Shown piece by piece: positions 35,147 through 41,573 of a stretch of DNA of 64,000 nucleotides. Below the pieces are notes generated by a model. It saw nothing but the letters and a program-made list of their open reading frames with translations. It was not told the origin of the DNA and ran no database searches. Every line of letters begins with the position of its first letter. Positions within the stretch are counted from its first letter, which is position 1. Source of the stretch: Winogradskyella sediminis (GTDB lineage Bacteria > Bacteroidota > Bacteroidia > Flavobacteriales > Flavobacteriaceae); contig NZ_QUNH01000002.1 in the NCBI RefSeq assembly GCF_003387355.1, positions 351,606 through 415,605 of the forward strand, given 5' to 3'. The position numbers and the translations under genes were made by a program.

Positions 35147-36911
35147 AATATTAATCTATTTAGGATTATTAGCAGTTGGTCTATTATTGGGTTGGTTGCT
35201 TTTCGGTGGTTCATCAAAAGAAGAAGCAGACCATAATCACAATGAAGTTGAACAAACCAATCAAATGTGGACTTGCTCTATGCATCCACAAATTATGCAG
35301 CCTGAACCAGGCGATTGTCCTATTTGTGGGATGGACTTAATTCCTGCCGAAAGTGGAGCAGATGGTTTAACAGCAGATCAGTTTAAATTAACCACTAATG
35401 CTATGGCTTTAGCAAACATTCAAACCACGGTGGTTGGTAATGGTTTAGTAGAAAATGGAATCATAAAACTTTCAGGAAAAATTGCCGAAAACGAAGAAGC
35501 CAATGCAGTACAGGTAAGTTATTTCGCTGGAAGAATTGAACGTTTGAATGTGAGTTTTACAGGCGAAGAAGTTCGTAAAGGTCAATTATTGGCAACCATT
35601 TATTCGCCAGAACTCTATGCAGCACAACAAGAATTAATCACAGCAGCTTCTTTAAAAGAATCTCAACCTGCTTTATACAAAGCAGTCCGTAATAAATTGA
35701 AATTATGGAAACTCTCTGAAAATCAAATCAACCAGATTGAAGAAACAGGAAAAGTAAAAGAAAACTTTCCTGTTTATGCAACCGTTTCGGGTACTGTTAC
35801 AGAAAAATTGGTAGAGCAAGGCGATTACATCAAACAAGGACAACCCTTATTAAAAATTGCCAATCTCAACACAGTTTGGGGAAACTTTGATGTGTATGAA
35901 AATCAGATTGACCGCTTTAAAAAAGGACAGGAAGTGATGATAACAACCAATGCTTATCCTAATAAAGAGTTTAAAGGTAAAGTAGATTTCATTGACCCAG
36001 TTTTAAACACGAAAACAAGAACTGTAACCTTACGTGTTGTTTTAAGCAATAAGGACGATGTATTTAAACCAGGAATGTTTGTAACCGCAAATATTGAAGG
36101 CAGTACAGCTAATAATGATGACCTATTAACAATTCCTTCATCTTCTGTGTTATGGACAGGTGAACGTTCTGTGGTGTACCTTAAAACAAATCCAGACCAA
36201 CCTATTTTTGAAATGCGTGAAATTAAATTAGGCAATCAAATTGGTAATGAATATGAAGTTGTAGAAGGATTATTTGTTGGAAATGAAATAGTGACTAACG
36301 GTACATTTACGGTTGATGCAGCAGCACAATTACAAGGGAAAAAGTCTATGATGAATAAAGATGGTGGTAAAGTAATGACTGGACACGAAGGTCATTTAGG
36401 TATGGATAACAATGCATCTAACAAAGAAAGTGACCACACTAATATGAATGAGCGTTTGGAAGTATCAGCGAAATTTCAAGAGCAGTTAAAAGCTGTTTTC
36501 AATGCGTATATCAATTTAAAAGATGCTTTAGTAAAAGAAGATTCAAAAAGTACTTCAACAAGCACAAAAACTTTATTAAATGAATTGAACAAAGTAGATA
36601 TGAAATTGTTGTCAGATAATAAGGCGCATAACCATTGGATGTCATTAGAAGGCGAAATAAAATCTTCTGCAACTTCAATTTCTGAAACGTCCGATATAAA
36701 ATCACAAAGAGACCATTTTAAACATTTATCATCACATCTAATCAATGCTGTACAACTATTTGGTATCAATGAAAAGGTCTATGTAGAATTTTGTCCAATG
36801 GCAGATAACAATAATGGTGCTTATTGGTTAAGCAAAGAAGAAAAAGTAATCAATCCATATTTTGGCGAAGCAATGCTAACCTGTGGTGAAGTAAAACAAG
36901 TAATAGAATAA
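35133..36911 (+). CDS. RND periplasmic adaptor (CusB-like) with heavy-metal-binding and DUF3347 domains
   Basis: The membrane-fusion protein of the tripartite pump, 592 residues. A signal/anchor helix is at 5-25, then a heavy-metal-binding domain TCSMHPQIM...CPICGMDL (about 47-72), then the HlyD-type barrel-sandwich and beta-barrel domains (about 100-400, NVSFTGEEVRKGQLLATIYSPELY being the hairpin). A C-terminal DUF3347 domain (about 430-592) ends FCPMADNNNGAYWLSKEEK. It would gather periplasmic copper and hand it to the pump, with the metal domain as collector. Here it is separated from its pump and channel by several genes, although all are in one operon. Confidence 0.9.
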   Translation: MKTNKILIYLGLLAVGLLLGWLLFGGSSKEEADHNHNEVEQTNQMWTCSMHPQIMQPEPGDCPICGMDLIPAESGADGLTADQFKLTTNAMALANIQTTVVGNGLVENGIIKLSGKIAENEEANAVQVSYFAGRIERLNVSFTGEEVRKGQLLATIYSPELYAAQQELITAASLKESQPALYKAVRNKLKLWKLSENQINQIEETGKVKENFPVYATVSGTVTEKLVEQGDYIKQGQPLLKIANLNTVWGNFDVYENQIDRFKKGQEVMITTNAYPNKEFKGKVDFIDPVLNTKTRTVTLRVVLSNKDDVFKPGMFVTANIEGSTANNDDLLTIPSSSVLWTGERSVVYLKTNPDQPIFEMREIKLGNQIGNEYEVVEGLFVGNEIVTNGTFTVDAAAQLQGKKSMMNKDGGKVMTGHEGHLGMDNNASNKESDHTNMNERLEVSAKFQEQLKAVFNAYINLKDALVKEDSKSTSTSTKTLLNELNKVDMKLLSDNKAHNHWMSLEGEIKSSATSISETSDIKSQRDHFKHLSSHLINAVQLFGINEKVYVEFCPMADNNNGAYWLSKEEKVINPYFGEAMLTCGEVKQVIE

Positions 36912-36943
36912 TAAATCAAGTAATAACAATTAAATTTTAAACA

Positions 36944-37438
36944 ATGAATTTTTCAAAGAAAAATCACGAACACAAAAACAAAAATGTAATCGACGTGAGT
37001 AAAAAAGTAATTTTAAGTGTAGCTGTAATAGCAGCATTAGGTTTAACAAGTTGTAAAAACGAAACCAAAAAAGAAACAGAAACCACAACTACTGAAATGT
37101 CTAAAGATATGGCAATGACAGACCTGTCTTTTGGTGTAAGAGGAAATTGCGGAATGTGTAAAAACACTATCGAAAAAGCAGCTAACGGTGTTGAAGGTGT
37201 AGCAAGTGCTAATTGGGATGTCGATAAGAAGAAGATTGATGTGTCTTTTGATGATACAAAAACCGATGCAATGGCAATCCATAAAGCAATCGCAGCTTCA
37301 GGATATGATACCGAAAAAGTAGCAGGTGATGAAGAAGCATATGATGGTTTACCAGGTTGTTGTAAATACGACCACGAAATGATGATGAATCAATCTGGTG
37401 AAGAAAAAAGTGATGACCATTCAAATCACGACCATTAA
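36944..37438 (+). CDS. HMA-domain lipoprotein with His-rich tail
   Basis: A 164-residue lipoprotein with lipobox LTSC (Cys37), a Lys/Glu/Thr-rich spacer, then an HMA domain with GNCGMC (Cys69, Cys72). The C-terminal CCKYDHEMMMNQ and DDHSNHDH add His, Met and Cys ligands. It is expected to bind Cu+ or another soft metal in the periplasm, probably as a chaperone or sink. It lies 32 bases after the adaptor gene and ends the cargo operon at a terminator. The first 20 residues are charged, so a later internal start is possible, but no in-frame ATG lies before the signal helix. Confidence 0.78.
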   Translation: MNFSKKNHEHKNKNVIDVSKKVILSVAVIAALGLTSCKNETKKETETTTTEMSKDMAMTDLSFGVRGNCGMCKNTIEKAANGVEGVASANWDVDKKKIDVSFDDTKTDAMAIHKAIAASGYDTEKVAGDEEAYDGLPGCCKYDHEMMMNQSGEEKSDDHSNHDH

Positions 37439-37447
37439 GCAATAATG

Positions 37448-37476
37448 AAAGAGTCTTTTTCGGAAGGCTCTTTTTT
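37448..37476 (+). terminator. terminator of the efflux operon
   Basis: AAAGAGTCTT and AAGGCTCTTT pair in a 10-bp stem with one wobble, loop TTTCGG, followed by T residues. It marks the 3' edge of the metal cargo. Confidence 0.8.
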
Positions 37477-37579
37477 ATTCCCCACAACCCAAAACCCAGT
37501 TTTTTCGTACCTCAAAATCCTCTGTCTTTTGTGTTGTTCCGCTCACCTAACAAGTTTAGCGTTTTTTTGTCTTTAAGGT

Positions 37580-37636
37580 AATAGCATATTACAGCTTTGG
37601 TTTTCATAAAATCAAACCAAACTGCAATAAGCTATT
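37580..37636. repeat. imperfect inverted repeat 1
   Basis: The left arm begins AATAGCATATTACAG and ends TTTGGTTT; the right arm begins AAACCAAA and ends AATAAGCTATT. They pair with two mismatches and one bulge over about 23 bases, with a ten-base loop. Confidence 0.65.
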
Positions 37637-37680
37637 CTGTTATTATTTTCTCATAAAACCCTAAACTCACCCAAGCTATG

Positions 37681-37773
37681 TTACATAATACAAGTTATAG
37701 TAGCAAAAATCCTTTCAAGGGTTTGCTAACGCAGTATTCTTATATTTTCGTAGCTATAACTGGTATTATGTAA
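37681..37773. repeat. imperfect inverted repeat 2 with nested hairpin
   Basis: TTACATAATACAAGTTATAG (37681-37700) pairs with 37754-37773 at 19 of 20 bases. The 53-base loop between holds a smaller hairpin, TAGCAAA and TTTGCTA around CCTT/AAGG. The overall shape resembles a cruciform-forming origin rather than a terminator. Confidence 0.7.
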
Positions 37774-38215
37774 AATATCCGCTTATCCCACGCTCACATT
37801 GGAACTTCAAAGAAAATGACGTTATCTCATTCAACTGCACAAAATCATCGTTAAGTCCAAGTATTCCTTACCTCAAATCTTTGTTTGCTTTATTTCGTTA
37901 ACTTTCATTTTAGGAAAAGTAAGATGAGGTAATAAAATAAAAAAGAAAGCAAATATAGGTAGCTTCCATCAGCCAACGCTCAATACTGTAAAGGTCAAGC
38001 CCTACGGGTTTTGAATAAAACTTTTTTATGAAGCACTCGTAAAAGGTTTCAAGATTTTAGAGTAAAAAACTTTTACCCAAAAACCTTGACAGCATCATCC
38101 ACGCTACCTTTAACATTGGCTGTCTTTTTTCTTTTCTTCAAAAAAATTATGGCAAAAGAAAAAGCCCTACAATAAAAATTATAGGACTCTTTCAGCTTCA
38201 AAGGTCAGAATGAAA

Positions 38216-38965
38216 CTATGCTACTTCTACGATATTTAAAACGTTATATGCGCCATTTTTAAGCGGATACTGAATACCGTTAATCTCTTGGAAGAACTCT
38301 ACCAATAAAACGAATATATCGTTTCCTGTGCCTGTTGGAACACCTGCAGGCGTTAGTGTTTGCGTTGCAGACGTTGAATCAATCGGAATATTCACAGTTG
38401 GACTGTATTCGATTGAATTATCTGTAGTATCAAAGTCAACTTTTAGAAATGCTGAACTTAAACTTACGTGTGTTGCGCCACTTGGATAGGCAATATCATT
38501 TGCAGGTGTTAAATTTGGAATCGTAATTTCACCAGTTGCACCATCTACAGTAAACGGAGCGAATAAAACAGCACTTAAAATGGCTCTATTATTGAAATCC
38601 AAGCCTTTTAATGTGGCTTTACCTTCTGGTGTTGCTAATCCTGTAGCTACATTTCTTTGTCCTCTTACAGAGGTTGTATCAAAGTTTTTAATTTGTGTCA
38701 TTTTTTGAGTAACACGACTTGAAACTCGATTGTCTTTTGCTCTAATCATTAAGTTTCTAACTGATGTTCTCAATAGCTTACCAGATGATGCAGAACTTCC
38801 AAATTCTGAACCGTTTTCACGAGTACGTTCAAACGCTGGGTCATTTTGAATACGCTCTTTAGAAACACCGCCTTTAGTTTTTACTAAATAACCCTCTTTT
38901 GCTTTGTAAAAAGTTAGATTGTCTAACGTTCCTTCTAACTTAATAATACCTTTTAATTTTGCCAT
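38216..38965 (-). CDS. element-associated protein of unknown function (249 residues)
   Basis: I do not recognise a domain. The protein has a basic first half beginning MAKLKGIIKLEGTLDNLTFYK, then GGVSKERIQNDPAFERTRENGSEFG and a helix-rich stretch (residues 60-100). The second half is beta-rich and acidic with many Thr, Ser and Pro, ending YPLKNGAYNVLNIVEVA. From memory, similar proteins recur in flavobacterial genomes. No signal peptide is present, so it is cytoplasmic. It is the only large gene on the minus strand of the element and faces the structured noncoding region. Structural, DNA-packaging or nucleoprotein roles are conceivable but have no direct support. Confidence 0.6.
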   Translation of the reverse strand: MAKLKGIIKLEGTLDNLTFYKAKEGYLVKTKGGVSKERIQNDPAFERTRENGSEFGSSASSGKLLRTSVRNLMIRAKDNRVSSRVTQKMTQIKNFDTTSVRGQRNVATGLATPEGKATLKGLDFNNRAILSAVLFAPFTVDGATGEITIPNLTPANDIAYPSGATHVSLSSAFLKVDFDTTDNSIEYSPTVNIPIDSTSATQTLTPAGVPTGTGNDIFVLLVEFFQEINGIQYPLKNGAYNVLNIVEVA

Positions 38966-39096
38966 AACTAATACATTTTTTGATGATGAATATCAAATAT
39001 ACGAGCTATTGATTGTCAATGTATTAGAGTGCTTCCATAGTGTTTATAAGTTGCCAAAACTTCCGATTTAGTTAGTTTTTTCAATGGGATATTAGT

Positions 39097-39108
39097 CGTA
39101 TATTGTAT
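39097..39108 (+). promoter_or_regulatory. shared 12-mer upstream of the 62-residue gene
   Basis: CGTATATTGTAT, identical to 16982-16993 at the opposite end. No TAnnTTTG box is evident nearby, so the 12-mer may itself be part of an element-specific promoter or operator. Confidence 0.4.
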
Positions 39109-39174
39109 ATAAGTGCTTTATAGCAACGGTATAGATAAAGTATAGTTAGAGTATTAATTTTAAATTTAAAGTGA

Positions 39175-39363
39175 ATGAGTAGAATCTGTATTTACCCTAA
39201 AGACGTGCAAGTGGTAACAGGAAAGAGTGAGCGTTATGGCAGAACAATAATCAAGAAGATTAAAGAACGCCTAAACAAAGAAGCTCATCAATTAGTTACT
39301 ATCGATGAATTTTGCGACTTTATGGGCTTTGAAATCAGTAAAGTACAAGGATTAATCAAGTAA
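39175..39363 (+). CDS. small element-end protein, possible excision or regulatory factor
   Basis: A 62-residue, basic, helical protein: CIYPKDVQVVTGKSERYGRTIIKKIKERL followed by VTIDEFCDFMGFEISKVQGLI. The pattern (helix, TGKSERYGR turn, basic helix, then a domain-like DEFCDFMG) is suggestive of a DNA-binding protein, but I cannot assign a family. It lies 30 bases before the right arm-type repeat and about 110 bases before the att core, the position where recombination directionality factors are often encoded. That role is inference from location and size. Confidence 0.55.
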   Translation: MSRICIYPKDVQVVTGKSERYGRTIIKKIKERLNKEAHQLVTIDEFCDFMGFEISKVQGLIK

Positions 39364-39391
39364 ATTCCTTATCTTTACTACAAGGTATAAA

Positions 39392-39410
39392 GGTGACCTA
39401 TTAGGTGACC
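39392..39410. repeat. arm-type repeat at the right end
   Basis: GGTGACCTATTAGGTGACC, an exact copy of 15469-15487 in the same orientation. It is 60 bases inside the right att core; the left copy is 101 bases inside the left core. Confidence 0.75.
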
Positions 39411-39470
39411 CAACAATGGTACAGGACTGAAACAGTAATAAATAAAGGCACTACGAAAGAGGTTCACTTA

Positions 39471-39483
39471 CCTCTTTCTCCGC
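39471..39483 (+). repeat. attR core
   Basis: CCTCTTTCTCCGC, an exact repeat of the tRNA-Ser 3' end (15355-15367). The upstream GGTTC also aligns at the same offset. No second tRNA body is present here, so this is the displaced junction. Confidence 0.85.
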
Positions 39484-39490
39484 ATAATGA

Positions 39491-39517
39491 AACCTATAGC
39501 GAAAGTTATAGGTTTTT
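39491..39517 (+). terminator. ancestral tRNA-Ser terminator, displaced by integration
   Basis: AACCTATAGC, tetraloop GAAA, GTTATAGGTT and seven T form a 10-bp stem with one wobble. It begins eight bases after attR. Before integration it would have sat immediately downstream of the tRNA-Ser gene. Confidence 0.75.
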
Positions 39518-39536
39518 TTGCTTTATAAAGGTCGTT

Positions 39537-39923
39537 TTAAGATTGTTCTTTTTTTAATTCTATATTAAGTTTGGCGAGTGCTATAAGTTCCGATTTATTT
39601 TGTTTGGCATAGCTATTGGCAATGGCTGCTGCCGTATTTATAATTTTAGAATTTAAAGTATTATTAAATAAGGTTTGGTGTGTGCTTCTAAAATCAATAA
39701 ATCGCTGAAAACTGTCTTCTGGATTAGTACTTTTAATATGCTGTAATTGTATAAAAGTTTCTAAAATGTAATTGGTGGCTTCATTTGATGCTAACCAGTC
39801 AGATTCAATAATAGCTTTAAGTGTGTTTATTTCTTCATCTTTAATAACGTTATCTATTGCTGCAATAGCATAAAAAAGATGTCCTAGACTTTTATAAAAT
39901 TCTATGTGGGTTTTTTGGTTCAA
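39537..39923 (-). CDS. TerB-like small helical protein
   Basis: A 128-residue all-helical cytoplasmic protein resembling the TerB fold: YAIAAIDNVIKDEEINTLKAIIES near the N-terminus carries the D..i...E....l..i pattern typical of TerB-like proteins. The frame contains no ATG at all, and the first plausible initiator is TTG at 39923 (LNQKTHIEFYKSLGH); a TATATTTA box lies 25 bases upstream on the minus strand. It diverges from the histidine kinase gene, sharing an intergenic region that contains an FNR-like box. Function unknown; the family is loosely tied to tellurite resistance and stress. Confidence 0.6.
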   Translation of the reverse strand: MNQKTHIEFYKSLGHLFYAIAAIDNVIKDEEINTLKAIIESDWLASNEATNYILETFIQLQHIKSTNPEDSFQRFIDFRSTHQTLFNNTLNSKIINTAAAIANSYAKQNKSELIALAKLNIELKKEQS

Positions 39924-39973
39924 TAGGTCTTGTTTTAGTATATAAATATAAGGTGTTTTAGATCTAGTTTTTA

Positions 39974-40017
39974 TGATAAAAATCAGGTGATAAGGTGCTT
40001 TAATAACTTTAGATTTC
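39974..40017 (+). promoter_or_regulatory. FNR/FixK-like box and -7 box of the kinase operon
   Basis: TGATAAAAATCA (39974-39985), a TGAT-N4-ATCA palindrome, is followed 30.5 bases from its centre by TAGATTTC (40010-40017), one base off TAnnTTTG. The arrangement matches the three boxes at 42707, 44086 and 45097 to within one base and suggests autoregulation. Confidence 0.6.
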
Positions 40018-40067
40018 CATTATTAATATTTATATTAGTCGCATTCAAAAAAATAATATTTACCACT

Positions 40068-41573
40068 ATGTTTCAACAAGATCAAGATGTTTTTAATGTG
40101 CTTTTAGATTCTATTTCTGAGGGTGTTGTCATAGTAGATGAGCATCAGAAGATTGTTGAAGTAAATAAAGCGGGTGAAATTATGTTTGGCTATGAGGAAG
40201 ATGAACTCTCTAATCAGCCGCTAAATGTTTTAATTCCTCAAAACTATCGTGCTAATCATGGAGCGCACTTTAAAGGTTTTGTAAAAGAACACGAACAGCG
40301 AAGCATGGGGCATGGTCGCGATATCTATGGTGCTAAAAAAAATGGTAGCGTTTTTCCTATTGAAGCGAGTTTAAATCCTTTTGCTTTTAAAGGTCAAAAT
40401 TATATCATGGCATTGGTTATTGATATTACTGAGCGAAAAAAATTAGAACAAGAGAAAAATCATTTAGCTAAAATATTTCTAGAATCACTCAATGAAATTT
40501 ATGTGTTTGATGCCAAAACCTTAAAATTTATTAATGTAAATGAAGGTGCAAAAAAGAATATAGGTTATAGTTTAGAAGAACTGAAAACAATGACGCCTTT
40601 AGATATAAAGCCTAATTATAGCGAAGCAGATTTTAGAAAAGAAATCGAAGCGCTTAATGACGTTGCTATTGAAAAAATAGAATTTGAAGCTTTACATCAA
40701 CGAAAATCTGGTAGTACCTATCCTGTTAGTGTGCATTTGCAACGTTCTAAGTTAGGAGATAGAGATGTCTATGTTGCTATTATACTCGATATCACAGAAC
40801 AGAAAAGTTATACTGAAAGACTAGAGAAAACAGTGGCTATAAGAACTGATGAATTAAAAACTGCTCTAGCTGCAGAAAAAGAACTTAACGATTTAAAAAC
40901 GAAATTTTTATCTATGGTGTCTCATGAGTTTAAAACACCATTAAGCGGTATTCTAACATCTTCTATGTTGTTGGGTAAATATAAATTAACCGAGCAACAA
41001 GATAAGCGAGAAAAACATATCGCAACGATTACCGATAAAGTACAATATCTCAATGTTATTTTAAACGATTTTCTTTCGGTAGAAAAGCTTGAGAAAGGAA
41101 AAGTTAATTATAAGTTCTCTAACTTTAAAATTAGTAAGGTTTTGAATGAGGTCATCTATAATGCTAATATGGTACTTAAGGATGGACAACATATTAACTA
41201 CCCAGAAAATATCGACGATTTGTCACTGTATCAAGATGAAAAAATTGTAGAATTAGCCTTATCTAATTTAATTTATAATGCCATTAAATATTCATCAGAA
41301 AACACCATTATAGATATTAAAATTTCTCAAAACAAGGATACCACGCTTTTTATAATTAAAGATAATGGTATTGGTATACCAAAAAAAGATCAAAAAAACA
41401 TATTCCAACGCTATTTTAGAGCCGAGAATGCACTTTTAATGCAAGGTACTGGTATTGGATTAAATATCGTAAAGGACCATTTAGAGAATTTAAATGGTAG
41501 CATTTCATTTACAAGTGTTGAGCAAAAAGGCTCTACGTTTACAATTGAACTACCAAACAAAGCAGAACAATGA
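40068..41573 (+). CDS. PAS-PAS sensor histidine kinase, FixL-like
   Basis: A soluble histidine kinase of 502 residues from the ATG at 40068 (an upstream GTG at 39987 lies in the promoter region). PAS1 spans about residues 8-125, PAS2 about 130-250, then a HisKA domain with phospho-accepting His286 (MVSHEFKTPLSG) and a HATPase with LSNLIYNAIKYSS, DNGIGIPK and GTGIGLNIV. PAS1 has YRANH with His64 and, 20 residues on, GHGR with Arg84, matching the haem His200 and Arg220 spacing of FixL. There are no membrane helices, so the signal is cytoplasmic. It overlaps the regulator gene by four bases. Haem binding is inference; many related PAS domains keep this pattern without proof of haem. Confidence 0.85.
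   Translation: MFQQDQDVFNVLLDSISEGVVIVDEHQKIVEVNKAGEIMFGYEEDELSNQPLNVLIPQNYRANHGAHFKGFVKEHEQRSMGHGRDIYGAKKNGSVFPIEASLNPFAFKGQNYIMALVIDITERKKLEQEKNHLAKIFLESLNEIYVFDAKTLKFINVNEGAKKNIGYSLEELKTMTPLDIKPNYSEADFRKEIEALNDVAIEKIEFEALHQRKSGSTYPVSVHLQRSKLGDRDVYVAIILDITEQKSYTERLEKTVAIRTDELKTALAAEKELNDLKTKFLSMVSHEFKTPLSGILTSSMLLGKYKLTEQQDKREKHIATITDKVQYLNVILNDFLSVEKLEKGKVNYKFSNFKISKVLNEVIYNANMVLKDGQHINYPENIDDLSLYQDEKIVELALSNLIYNAIKYSSENTIIDIKISQNKDTTLFIIKDNGIGIPKKDQKNIFQRYFRAENALLMQGTGIGLNIVKDHLENLNGSISFTSVEQKGSTFTIELPNKAEQ

Larger units (their letters stand above)
37477..38215. other. gene-free, structure-rich region of the element
   Basis: Nearly 740 bases without a credible gene. It contains two long imperfect inverted repeats (37580-37636 and 37681-37773), an interleaved pair of short inverted repeats (37868-37953) and A/T-rich tracts. 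A replication origin, a transfer origin or a noncoding RNA locus are possible, but I cannot decide. It separates metal cargo from the right-hand element genes. Confidence 0.5.
15368..39483. mobile_element. tRNA-Ser-integrated element carrying metal-resistance cargo (about 24.1 kb)
   Basis: The element is bounded by exact 13-base repeats of the tRNA-Ser 3' end. Both ends carry the same 19-base arm-type repeat just inside the att core, and a tyrosine recombinase reads inward from the left end. Element genes lie at the edges: integrase, HTH protein and TV-Pol-like polymerase on the left; inverted repeats, a 249-residue protein and a 62-residue protein on the right. The centre (18.8-37.5 kb) is metal cargo. 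No conjugation genes, relaxase, capsid or portal gene is recognisable, so it is either mobilised by another element or moves by an unrecognised route. No inactivated element gene was seen, so it may still be mobile. Confidence 0.85.

Noticed and set aside
37681..37773. The 20-base inverted repeat as ends of an insertion sequence or MITE
   Set aside because: Only 53 bases lie between the arms, there is no transposase, and I saw no flanking target duplication. An origin-like or RNA structure is more likely.
38000..38215. Short frames in the noncoding region before the 249-residue gene
   Set aside because: They are short, have no start signal or recognisable domain, and overlap the repeat structures. 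No coding call is made.
15369..39483. Prophage
   Set aside because: No terminase, portal, capsid, tail or lysis gene is recognisable; only an integrase, an HTH protein and a polymerase-like gene.
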